A stretch of DNA of 64,000 nucleotides, taken from assembly GCA_946803715.1 (NCBI GenBank), contig CAMPET010000089.1, positions 53,867-117,866 of the forward strand. The letters run 5' to 3'. Source of the DNA: Beroe ovata (Eukaryota; Ctenophora; Nuda; Beroida; Beroidae). Shown one piece after another: positions 48,953 through 59,717 of this stretch (the stretch's first letter is position 1; each line of letters begins with the position of its first letter). The notes beneath the pieces were generated by a model. That model did not search any database. It worked only from the letters and a program-made list of their open reading frames with translations, and had not been told where the DNA came from. Both the position numbers and the translations under genes were made by a program.

Positions 48953-50866
48953 TCACGGAGGAAGATTTTTCCTCTTCCTATTTGAACTACCTGTGGCATC
49001 GGTTTCAGAAGCAACATAACCCTCCAGCACATCACTGAAGAGCGTTCTGGATAACAACTTACACTTTGCCTTATCATCACATCCCAAGAGTTCGATATTG
49101 GAACTGTTAGTGAGCATGAGGGATGTCAGAAATAGTCTACACACTTCACCCTTGCTCTCACCCAACACAAGATCCTTCAGCGTTGCTTGCTCATCTGTAC
49201 ATGAGGACAGTTTGGTGATGACCTTGTTGCTATAGATACACACATCAAACGGAGGATCCTTCTCTTCTTCCTCCAGGAGAGGAGTGATCCGGTTCTCCCA
49301 CTCAATGACCCGAGTTCGGAGTTCAGATGCTCGATACCGATTGCCGGCTTCCTGGGTAAACTTGAGTACATTCTGCCGGACTAGATCCTCGTACGAGATG
49401 ACAGGTTGGGTAACTGAGGCTCTTAGTTCCTCCTCTTGTTGGTTTTCGAGATACTCCAAGTTATTAGACGGTCCTGGATCTTCCTCTGACTGTGCATTAT
49501 CAAGGACAGTGTGATTGTCAGCAAAATCATCATCTCCCCCTCCGAAATCATGATGATCACCATCAGACTGCTCAATAATTGTGGGAGGTTTGAATAGATC
49601 ATCGGGAAGTAAAACGGGGCGTGGTTGCCTAGTTATCTTTTTCTTCATCCTATTTGCGTTGCAAGCTTCTTTTCTTCTTAGTTTCTTGAAAAGCTCCGTG
49701 TTCTCAGGGTAAATTGGTTTTCTCAAAATATTATAGAAATTTGTAGGTCGTGCTGGCTTCGAATTGCATTGGAGAAATTGAGATAGAGATGACTCTGATG
49801 AAGTTTGAGTTTTCCTCTTAGAACTTGTTCGAGGTTTGGTGATAGTTCCCTTCTTGAAAGGTTTGGACGGCACTTCTTCATAAGGGTCGAGGAGGTGCAC
49901 CTTTTGCTGAGCGGGGGCATCACACTGCGTCGGTAATTGGGAATTAGAACGTGAACTAATGCTGTGCATTGGGGTTTTCGGTTCATTCAAGCCAGGATTA
50001 GGTAAACTGGTGGGTTCAGGAGGATCAGCATCCCCATCTGACTCATCATCCAGGTCAAGAGCTCCACCAGGGTCACCTGGGTCATCAGGGTAGCCGGGGT
50101 CATCAGACTGGGGTATATCTTCATTAATCATATCAACTTCCCCTCCTTCAGAAACGGCGGCTGCCGCATTGCATTTATCCACGGGAAGATTTGTCCCATG
50201 GTCTTGAGCACTATTGAACTGTGAGACACGTCTCTTGTAAAATGGTGTCACAGCAGCCTTGTCAGAGTGTTTCCTCGCCATGTGGTAGCTGTCAATGTCG
50301 ATGGAGGCGAACCCATTTCTATCATAAGCAGCTATGCGATGCATGAAAAAGTCGTCTATACTCGCAAGTAGTTCACCTTTTTTATTATAAAGCATGTTTT
50401 CAGGGTTATCATTCTTTACCAATGTGGCGGACAGGCATAGCGGTAAATTTGGTTTCCAATGCCGGGAAACACAGACAGAATCCAGATCAATGAACGGATT
50501 GGCGGCTTTCTTTAATTGAAATGGAGGGAGAACCATCATATCATCTTCGGCATCTTCTCCCTCCCTTTCATCTGTACTTTTGTTCTTCCTCTCTTTGCTC
50601 GTATCGATTATTGTTTTGGAGTCAACAACCAAGGAAAATAGATAATCGACTTTCTTGCCCCAAACCCCCGCACTTCCTTGGATCACAAGAGCTGCTTCGG
50701 CAAAGTTCTCCGAGTTCAAATTGTCCCCAAACTGAGACATGTACTTCTCGAGCTCTAAACTGATGTCAACATTCCAACTCTTAGCAACGTCTTTTATTGG
50801 GGTGAGAAGTTCTTTTAGAGCAGCAAGTCTCTCCTGAGACAGTCGGATGTCTTCTGTTTCTATCAT
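48953..50866 (-). CDS. NCAPH2: Condensin-2 complex subunit H2, intronless
   Basis: Kleisin-type subunit of condensin II, which compacts mitotic chromosomes. 637 residues from the first real ATG at 50866; human has about 605. The N-terminal CNDH2 domain is clear: LLTPIKDVAKSWNVDI, NFAEAALVIQGSAGVWGKKVDYLFSLV, a FIDLDSV segment and MLYNKKGELLASIDDFFMH. The middle is acidic and Pro-rich (PGYPDDPGDPGGALDLDD), and the DPYEEVPSKPFKKG segment matches the human DPFDSLESKPFKKG. The C-terminal winged-helix part is ISYEDLVRQNVLKF, RVIEWENRITPLLEEEE, PFDVCIYSNKVI and then a basic tail NRKRKNLP. It has no introns, unlike HAUS8 next to it. HAUS8 lies 410 bp upstream on the same strand; both act in mitosis. 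Confidence 0.93.
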   Translation of the reverse strand: MIETEDIRLSQERLAALKELLTPIKDVAKSWNVDISLELEKYMSQFGDNLNSENFAEAALVIQGSAGVWGKKVDYLFSLVVDSKTIIDTSKERKNKSTDEREGEDAEDDMMVLPPFQLKKAANPFIDLDSVCVSRHWKPNLPLCLSATLVKNDNPENMLYNKKGELLASIDDFFMHRIAAYDRNGFASIDIDSYHMARKHSDKAAVTPFYKRRVSQFNSAQDHGTNLPVDKCNAAAAVSEGGEVDMINEDIPQSDDPGYPDDPGDPGGALDLDDESDGDADPPEPTSLPNPGLNEPKTPMHSISSRSNSQLPTQCDAPAQQKVHLLDPYEEVPSKPFKKGTITKPRTSSKRKTQTSSESSLSQFLQCNSKPARPTNFYNILRKPIYPENTELFKKLRRKEACNANRMKKKITRQPRPVLLPDDLFKPPTIIEQSDGDHHDFGGGDDDFADNHTVLDNAQSEEDPGPSNNLEYLENQQEEELRASVTQPVISYEDLVRQNVLKFTQEAGNRYRASELRTRVIEWENRITPLLEEEEKDPPFDVCIYSNKVITKLSSCTDEQATLKDLVLGESKGEVCRLFLTSLMLTNSSNIELLGCDDKAKCKLLSRTLFSDVLEGYVASETDATGSSNRKRKNLPP

Positions 50867-51276
50867 TCTTTTAGTCAATCCTGGTTGATGTACAGGTTAG
50901 CGATTCATTGTATAAGAAAATGAAATAATCGGAATTATACTACTGTATAGTTTCACCAAGAGACATGCCAGACACAACTTCTAAACTGTATATGAATAGA
51001 AATTCTATGCGTCATGTACAAAATACCATAAATTAAAACATATTATGAAGATTGAAGTATCACCTTTCGTCACTAAATCTTAAATAAAAATTTACTTCTA
51101 AACAAAACAAATAGTTACATGATACACAGGTATGAAATTCGTTGAAAATAATAGCACCACTTATCACTGAAGATGATCTCAAACAGTAAGGATTATACTT
51201 ATAGTATATTAGCTTCTCCCAACATCCATCAAAGATCAACCACATAACGATCCTGCTAAAACCATGATCTCTGATC

Positions 51277-53727
51277 TCATTTACCCAAGACCTCATCATC
51301 AATTAGAGTTGTCCGGTGATGGTCTGAATTCGTTGCCGAGAGGAACAAGCTCTCGTCGGTAGCACGCTTTATTTCACTTGCTAGCTTTGCAACGGATGCA
51401 TACTGGCCTGACGACTCTTCGAAACATTCTTTCAGTCGAGCTAGTTCTTTTGCATTGACCAACAGATTTCCTGAAATGGTCATCGAACGTAGACGTGTTA
51501 CGTTACTATGGGGACTATGCAAATAGTCAAGTCAAAGTCGCACACAGCATGTGTTCAAACCTTTGTCATCTGTAGCACTGAGATGAATGTGTCTAACCAT
51601 GTCCAAGACACTCTTGAGTGAGCTCTGCAACTCATCAACTTCTCCAGGTCGCAACCTGGAAATAAGGTACTCGTTAAAACAACAACACCACCAGAGCGTG
51701 AGCAGCGCGACACTAGAACAGTGAAACACCACGATTGCTAGTGTTCAGTATTCAGATTTGATCACTAATTTCCAATTATCTCCTCTCAAACCTGGCTATC
51801 TGAACGGTGTTGATGTAGTGTCGAGTACTATCCAGCATAGTGCACAGTGTGACAAATTGCTTGTCAAACTTGGGGAGAATCTCACTCAGGCCGGTGCATA
51901 CTGGAAGCTGGAAAAGTTGTGACTCATTGTCATCGTGTTTTGAGTCAGAAAACATAAAAACAGACGTACCAACAATCAACATTGATCAGCAATAAATCAC
52001 TACCAAGATGAAGCTTACTAACCAGTGCTTCACAAATAGCATTGACTTCACAGATGTACTCCTTCACCAAACACTCCAGTTGTAGAGCACTGCAATCAGC
52101 CCTCAGATTCTCTTTCATCTTCCACATTTGGTACATCTGACAGCTCGCTTCCCTCGACAAACTTTCTTGTGTTGTCTCCAGCTTATTCTGCAAGAGAGAA
52201 GATTTGTCGACTCTCGCCACTGCTTATTATTATTTATCGTAAGAAATAACAAGATATTTCTAGATGAAAGAGATGGGTACCAAGATGTAAAGCATTTGTA
52301 GCTTCTGATTTTCCAGGACATGTAATTGCTCTTCAGTCACTTCAGATGTCTTATTTGGGTCAGGTGGGAGAAGTGGACCGTTATTTGTTGACAAAATAAC
52401 ACCAGCGCTCCCAGTTGAGTTGCGGTCTTTGGATGATCTGAAACAAGTGATTTTTAGAAGACGATTTATCACAGAACTACAAAGCCAGATTATGTAGAAC
52501 ACATATGATAAGAGAAACTCACTCGATGGAGCTTTCAGCTGTTGTCTTCCTACCACTTCTGGGTGTTCCACTTGTCGCCTCTCTACCTCTGATAGATGGT
52601 GTTTTGGTAGGCTTTTTCTTGCTTGCTACTAATTGCTGACTAGTACCAGTCTTTGCTGAACTCTGTGGTTCTTTCTTCTCGAAGTGAAATGTATCTTCTC
52701 GGTTCAACTGATCGGAATGGGGAATGGTGAATGAACTATGCCTTAGACTTCAAATTTCATATGCAGTGAAGCTCTACAATACCTGTCTTCTAACAAATGT
52801 GGTGGCTGAATGAATGACTGGTGTGCTTGGGTGCTGAAATATGTGTATGATTTAGCTGGTGAAGAGCTTGTAACTATCATCTTACTACTCTCATTAATGA
52901 TGAAGAATATAGTACCTCATCAATTTTCTGACGATTAGACTTGTTGGTAATTCCTGTGTTAGCATTGTTGGTAGTACTGGGTGTCTTTCCAACAGCAGGA
53001 GTTTTACGCTTGGTTGCACTTTGCATATACTTTGACTTTATCTCCACTGAAATTGTGAATTAGACAATCAAAAAATGTCTTCATCCATAACAAACAATTG
53101 ATAACATATATTTCCACTTACAAGGCTTCCTTCTTATCTTTCCAGTTCCACCACTATCTTTCTTAGGTTCATTACTCTCATCTGATTTGTTGATAGTATT
53201 ATCAATCCTGAAAGTGAATATACAAAGTAAAAGGAAAGTTTTGATCAGATTACAATAACAGGCAGCTAAATTTTCTTACATGGACATCTCCCAGTTCAAA
53301 GGTGGAACATCCGGATTAGCTCCTCTTGAGAAGTTGACAGGTGTTGATAGCATATGCACTGAATTTGCAAATGAAGTAAGAGTATGGAAGGATATAGAAC
53401 TTGATTGGATGAAAATCCCCCTACTCATTGCAGTCGATTTGGCAATACATAAGCATAGTATCTGTAATTTCCTGAATGTAAAATAAAAGTGAAAAGAAAA
53501 TTTAGAAGAGGGCAGTACTATCATTGAACATTTGGTTACAGTACCATCATTTGGTGTTTTGCAGCTTTTAGCAGGCTTACTTGGACTGAAATGAAAGTAT
53601 TCATGATTAAATATATCCCAGGCAAATAAGGATAGTTGTTTGGCACAATATCATTGCTGAAAATTGAAATAATAGGCTTCACACTTATTCACCTCATCTC
53701 GTTAGACAGGATTCCTTGCTTCAACAT
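51277..53727 (-). CDS. HAUS8: HAUS augmin-like complex subunit 8 (12 exons)
   Basis: Microtubule-binding subunit of augmin, which recruits gamma-tubulin to spindle microtubules for branching nucleation. Exons in coding order: 53693-53727, 53545-53585, 53280-53358, 53122-53207, 52916-53046, 52783-52833, 52523-52707, 52281-52437, 52023-52187, 51792-51907, 51561-51655, 51277-51470. All phases agree, giving 444 residues; human has 410. The N-terminal half is basic and disordered. It includes LEIKSKYMQSATKRK, equivalent to the conserved SRYLQYEKK microtubule-binding motif of HAUS8, and Ser/Pro/Lys-rich tracts with TP sites typical of mitotic kinase targets. The C-terminal half is predicted coiled coil (LHVLENQKLQMLYIL, NKLETTQESLSRE), followed by a FDKQFVTLCTMLDSTRHYI segment parallel to human FKEQYRTFATALDTTRHEL. 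The assignment of the first three small exons rests on phase and splice sites. Confidence 0.85.
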
Positions 53728-53839
53728 GTCAAACTAAAAGCATATGGCTTATATTACTTAAGGATAGGAAATAACAATGACAGGAAATCATTGAAACTTA
53801 TCAACAAAATTCTATTGCTGGGTAGGGGATAAACAAAGC

Positions 53840-53885
53840 TATTGGATAAAATTCCGCCAGCAAGGGTAGGGATTGAAAGTTTCAG
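53840..53885. mobile_element. Fragment of the 22880-type MITE
   Basis: 'ggataaaattccgccagcaagggtaggg' closely matches the right half of the intact element (22940-22966). The left part is absent. Confidence 0.55.
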
Positions 53886-53954
53886 TGCATATGGAATGGA
53901 AGTTTTAAAACATATTTTTTACAGTTTTATCATGAGCTTGTCAAATGTTACCTG

Positions 53955-54400
53955 ATCTGTTGCCTGGCGATGCTAGGCCCAGCTGAAGCGAGCCGCGCGA
54001 AATAAAATTCTCGACAGAGGCTTCTGTGCCTCTGTGGCTGACTCACTCAGCAATTGCAAAACCGTGACAATTAATTGTCGGGCGATGCCAGACCGCTGAT
54101 GCAAGCCGCGAAGCGGCTTGCGCCAGAATAAGTTGCGCCAGAATAAGTTGCGCTGAGAATAAGTTGCGCGCGCGCGCGACGAAATTCTCGACAGGTTCTA
54201 TCATCGATCGACAAGACAATTAACCAAAGCGTTTCATCATTCATCGTCACGTAATTTGAAACGCGCGCTCGAAAAAAAGTGCGAATCGTATGCAATTTGT
54301 CGAGCGCGGTGCCAAACCGCTGATGCAAGCCGCGAGAATAAGTCTGCGCCGCGCGCGCGCCAAACGAATTATTCTCGACAGAGTCTATCATCGCGTCGAT
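53955..54400. repeat. GC-rich complex repeat cluster
   Basis: Contains three copies of 'attctcgacag' plus 'tctatcatcg' (near 54010, 54183 and 54370). There are also 'ctgatgcaagccgcga' copies (near 54097 and 54321) and a 'gccagaataagttgc' tandem triplet (54120-54170). These blocks recur, diverged, at 22640-22690. Low-copy repeat or decayed transposon; no ORF. Confidence 0.6.
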
Positions 54401-54427
54401 CGACAATATGCAATATGATTTTGAATT

Positions 54428-54577
54428 GCCGGATGTTTTCAGGTTATCTGTACATTGTCGACAGCGCGCGACCGCGGCGCGCGCGCCATCATCAAAGGCC
54501 GAAACAATTTCGCGGGCCTTCGATGAAGCCGCGCCGCGCGCAAGAAACAGTGGACAGATGAGAATATAGCATCCGGC
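54428..54577. mobile_element. 150-bp MITE-like element with GCCGGATG termini
   Basis: The left end gccggatgttttcagg...tctg and the right end cagatgagaat...catccggc are imperfect inverted repeats of about 28 bp. The interior has gcgcgcgcg and 'ggccttcgatgaagcc'. It is a relative of the element at 23127-23291. Confidence 0.65.
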
Positions 54578-55021
54578 AAATTCTAAAACTGCCATCCGAT
54601 TGGTAAAATTTTATTAGACTGCCGTTTCTTGCGCGCGCGAAAACAAAGAAACAGAAGCTCTAGCTCATATAAAATCTGACAAGATCCGACTGATCTTATG
54701 ACCCTTTTGCCAATTAATTTGATTCATTCGTTATATATCTCGATCACAAAAATGATCCGCTATTTTCAACAACCTGCCTTTATTTTCAATCCCATGAGTG
54801 GAATGATGCAGTCTAACAAAGAGGGATGTAATATGGTAAAAGAGATCGGTGCAATAAATATCATAAATAAGATCAGTAAGGATTTTGCCACTCTAAGTTT
54901 CATTTGTGTTGCAAAGTTGACAAGTAAACTTGTCCCTACCCACTTCAAGAGCTACAATTTACCATTGAATCACTAATTCGTGATTATCAAGCATTTTGAA
55001 ATTTGTTTAATCTGTTGTAGT
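54578..55021. other. 5' flank of POMGNT1-like gene
   Basis: AT-rich. No supported exon. An acceptor-like ttgtag directly precedes the start codon at 55022, so a non-coding first exon upstream is likely. Confidence 0.4.
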
Positions 55022-57273
55022 ATGACAAAAGCTCGCAGACTGAGACTGAGGGGGCCAAAGACAAGACTAGAAAGATTTCTCACTTGGAGGAAAGGACCAC
55101 TCACTACTGAGCGACTAGCTATACTCCTGATTATCTTACTCTGCTACATCAATGCACAGATGTTGCTTGCAATTTATGTAGAGAGCAATGATGAAGATAT
55201 GATCAATAATGGACCATATATTGGTATGTTAAGTGCTTTGGCAGTGTTTTCTAAAGTTTTATTAAGGTGTTTTGATTAATCCCTCTCTTATTTAGACCTA
55301 GGTTTCAACCCAATTGCTCATCATGAACAGACTCAACGAGGGCTTGATACAAGGAAAGCATCATCTGATTCTTTCAAAGACGTCAAAGTTGAGCAGAATG
55401 ATCCTGCACAATCACTTGATGCGGATCACGTCATCATGTCTGGCAAATGTCCAGAAAATGTAGATTGTGGCGAAAATGAAGTTCACATCTATGCTGAATC
55501 TGGTCCTCATAGATCTAAAATCTGTTTAAATGGCAAGGAGGTGAGTCAAGGTCATGTTTTTTTCAGCATGACTCATAGACCTTTTTTATTGATCTCTTCA
55601 TAATATTGTTTTTCAGGTGCTCCAAGATAACAAAGCAGATGGTGGTATTAATCTTGTTGTTATCAATCCTGAGAGAAAAACTGCAGGGAGTGTTCACAAC
55701 TTCCAAAACTCAGGTAGTGATTGTGTTCCAACTGATAACTCATCTTCCCATCAGCTGACAACTGCTGACAACTGTGCCATGAGTCAGTAATAGATATTGA
55801 CCAGCCCACCTTGTTTCAGATATTGACATGGTAGATGTACTGGAGAACATTAACGATGAGCGAATCGTAGTTCTTGTAGCACAGGAAGATGCCAGTGTGT
55901 CTCTCAGTCCTGAATCCCGTCTCGCAGTCGAGACTCTGGGGAGCACACTAATTCACGATGTTGCCTGGAGATCAAGCTGGTCATTCATTGGTCAGGTGGG
56001 AATATCCGGTGTATCTCCACACGAGACAATGCGTCATGTTGTGGAGGAGTGGGCTCCTGCAGTGGCTGTATCACAGTGTGTACCCCGTCACATTGATGGA
56101 GATAGTGTCCTGGACGAGGCTAGGAAGGAGTTCTGTGATCTTCACGATGCGTACGGTGAATTCTGTAAAAAGACCTGGACCAGACCTCAGGCCCTCCCAG
56201 CCGATAAGGATTTGACAGTTTCATCTCTTCCGATAGCTATCATATCTCGTGACCGAGGTCCAGCCCTTCTCCAAACACTGAACTCCCTGTTCAGAGTCCC
56301 TGGACTAGATCCACGGAACGTGATTGTGTTCCAGGACGGATACTCCAGTGAGATTCTGTCAATTGTTCGACAGTTTGGGGTGAGACTTGTTAGATTACCC
56401 AAAGTTACATCTCAACTCCTCAATGCGCCACATCTCACAGAAGGTGATGTTGTTTCGACAGTCTATCGCCGGATGTTTGATGTGATTTGGGGTGTGAACC
56501 CCAAGAAATGTCTCTATCCGGACAAAGATTATCTCATAGTCCTAGAAGATGATCTTATTGTCACTCACGACATGTTCAACTACTTGAACCAACTTCTCCC
56601 CGTCTTGAACGCTGACAAATCGCTGCTCTCCGCAAGTGTTTGGAATGCGAATGTCGTCGCGTCCTCCACCAACGACCCAGCAATTGTATATCGAACTGAG
56701 ACATTCCCCGGTCATGGCTGGATAATCTCCCAGGAGAGCTGGAGAGAAGTTCTGGAGCCGGGGTGGCCGAAGTGTTGTCACGGTATAAACTGGTTGAGCG
56801 AGGTTCACAAGCTGATGAAGAGGAGAGGTATGGATTGTCTGTACCCAGAGGCGCCGCGAGCGTACACAAAATTGAGCAAACTGAAACACGAGACTTTGGA
56901 AGTTTTCACCGAGCTGAGTTCACTCGATAACCTGGATAAAGTATCATACAGAGCAGTGATAGCAGACATGCTGAGCAAAGCTGAGGTGCTGGATCACAGT
57001 GGTGACCCGTGCAAGGAAGGGTTCATACCACAGGGAGACAGGATGCTAGTGATGTACTACTACCAGAGAAATAGCTCGGATATTACACAGGTTGCGGCGC
57101 TAGCGGCGTGCATGTGGAATGGCGCACCCGTTACCGGCGTGTTCGAGGGTGTGCTCAGAACTCGGTACCATGGTAACCAGCTGTTACTGGTCGGTTCTGA
57201 GACTTCGTTTAGTAGACAGTCTATGTCAGAATCTGTGCAACCTTTCAGAATAGCTAAATACAAGGATAGGTGA
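55022..57273 (+). CDS. POMGNT1-like GT13 glycosyltransferase with ILEI-type stem (4 exons)
   Basis: Type II Golgi-type membrane protein related to protein O-mannose beta-1,2-GlcNAc transferase 1. Exons: 55022-55223, 55296-55540, 55617-55713, 55820-57273. They give 665 residues; human POMGNT1 has 660. The basic cytoplasmic tail is followed by a TM span (about residues 31-52, LAILLIILLCYINAQMLLAI). The stem module (about 125-250) resembles the FAM3/ILEI fold with carbohydrate-binding function: VHIYAESG..SKICLNGKEV, GGINLVVINPERKTAG, IVVLVAQEDASVSLS and WSFIGQVG. The GT13 domain follows: LPIAIISRDRGPALLQTLNSL, NVIVFQDGY, DYLIVLEDDLIVTHDMF (metal-binding EDD), YRTETFPGHGWIIS and LSKAEVLDHSGDPC. 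The WDxWMR block that holds the catalytic Asp in MGAT1/POMGNT1 is replaced by GINWLSEVHKLMKRRG, so activity is in doubt. It could be a lectin-like pseudoenzyme or an enzyme with altered chemistry. Confidence 0.83.
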
Positions 57274-58539
57274 TCTTAGAGTGATTGTCTTATATGCATT
57301 TGTTTGATTTCGTTATATTTCGAAGTGAATTATTGAAATTGAATATTGAATGGATTTGCGATCTGTTTTATGTATATTTAGATTGAGTTAGTTCTTCTAA
57401 GAACCAGATTTCCCACGTAATGATGTTCTATGAGTGAAATTTTGAGACTTATTTATATTTTAGGAGCTCTGTGACACATTAATGATTGATGATATTGAAT
57501 TGTTGACTTTGAAATTTGAAATTTTATCCAGTTCACTGACATAACTGTTTTTCTTGTTCTGATAATATCATCTGCCTTCTTGATTCCCGAAAGGTGAAAT
57601 AATATGGACCAAGTTAAGATGTATATACACAAAACGCGATCGCAGTGTATAGCATGGAGTCTATGGTCGTGATTATAATCGAAGACGCCCTTCTATACGA
57701 CAACATGATGCGCCTCATTAAATAATTACAACTGACTTTATGTAACGCGCGGTACCGAACGTCTTTTATCATGGATTAAATGCGCAGTTAACTGAATTAT
57801 TGAGCGCGCGGCGCGTCGCATTCCACGTAATGAAATAAAGCAAATTTTGTAAGCTTCGATAAAAATCCCGCCATTTTGTTCTTTTGTTACGCGTTCGACT
57901 TTTCTTTCATGTGACAAGCCCATTCCATCATTCTCGTCTTCCCATTACCTGGACTCTTCATAACAGAAATGTAGGAAATCCCAAACCCTTAGCTATATTC
58001 CGTTTTCTGACCCCAAAGTTTCTAGAACTTTCACTTATTAACAATTCGCTTCACCCCTCGTTTCATCAAGGTTAGGTGAGGTTACGTGACTTCTATTTCC
58101 ACTTATTGTTTAATGGAATTCAAATCGAATTTCCCATTCCCGATCTTTCATCATGATGCGATCTTGTAACCATGATTATTGATTAATCACTATGACCACA
58201 GTTGATTTCCCTCACTTAATAGTGATAAGGTTGTTGGCAGCTATTTGATCGGTCCTTTGAGGAAGTGCGTCATTCATTACTGCTGGTTGTCAAAATCATG
58301 AAGAGTAATTAACTCGAGCAAAAAGCGTCGGCTACATGGCATAAATTCGCATGAATTCAGGGAGACTCGTTGTTAGATACTGTCAAACATATGTTTTAGT
58401 TAATGCAACATAAACTTTATCAATTTTTGGATATAAATCAAGGACTCAGTGTTTTTATTTTGATGACAGAGTGCTCAATGCTCATGGATGCAGGAATTTA
58501 TCAGTCTCCAAAGGTGGGCGGGTATAGTAAGCCTACATT
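57274..58539. other. Intergenic region (tail to tail)
   Basis: About 1.27 kb between the 3' ends of the POMGNT1-like gene and the GPCR. No gene seen. CpG-rich patches lie at 57740-57830 (gcgcgcggcgcg). Confidence 0.4.
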
Positions 58540-59683
58540 TCACTGGTTATTGACTGTGAATCTTATTTCACTTTTCATAGTGTTACTGTGAGCTAGAGTA
58601 CTCTGGGTTTTATCCTCTGATGGGATCTGATAAAACTGCCCCATGTTCTGAATAGTGACATCATCAAATGGTAAACTGTCCTCGCGCAGAAATGCCGCAT
58701 TTCTAATGGTTACCGTGGCAACAACAGGTGTTTTTTCACTCTTGGTTCTCTTTGCAATCAGTTTCATGTCCACTTTCCGCCCTCCTGCCACAACTGCCTC
58801 CTTCACACGTGTTGTCAGGGAAACACGTTGCTGTGCAGCACTGAAATCCACCGTTTCAGCCCTGCCGGAGAGCGGCGCCGTCCTGTGCGCCGCAGTGTGG
58901 CGCTCCACCGCCGCCCCTCCTTCTCCCATTACCACGTGTTTCTTCTTGTCTGGCATGAAGGAGAGTTTCTTCTTGAGAATCCGGAAAAAGAGGAATACGG
59001 GGTTTCCTGCTGCGTTGAGATACGCTCCCAGAGGGTAGCTTGTGAAGACGTGGTTTTTCCACGCTGTGTCGATGAGAATTGGCGGTAGTATCCGCAGATA
59101 TCCTAGCAGTGCCCGGGTGATAATATAGTGCCAGATAGCGTAGCTAGGGGCAGTGGGGTGTTAGTGGGTTATTTCATTTGAGCTATATACTATGAATTTC
59201 GCTGTATGATCACTGAAAACACACACACCTTGCAATATGGAAAAGTGTAATAAACGTCACGGTGTTAGCTGCGTACGATACTCTTGTCGTTTTATTTCGT
59301 CTGTAGTCACTCTGCTGTATTCGGTGTAGCCGCCAAATCACTGACACGGCGAAACTGTATGGAGGAGGGTCTCTGTCAGTATCGACCATGTTCCACGTGA
59401 CTTTTATAACTTCTATAACATCAAATCCCGGGGTGGGTTTATTATGATCGTATGTCGTGACGGATAGATCATATTGTTAAACGGTTTAAGATCTACCAAT
59501 TGTGACATGATGTGTCAAGGTCTTAAATGCTCGGTTCTAGGAGCCCGTTTGTTCCTAGCATAATGAGATCCCATTGGAGAATTGTCATAATTCAATATCC
59601 ACCCTCAGCCGTTCTGTCTGGGTGAATATCCCCCACACAGCACCCACATACAGCACGCCACACGCACACACACACACGCACAC

Positions 59684-59717
<34 letters not shown>

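Noticed and set aside
50867-50878. Longer NCAPH2 start
   Set aside because: The first codon of the longer frame is TTG. The ATG at 50866 is the first plausible start.
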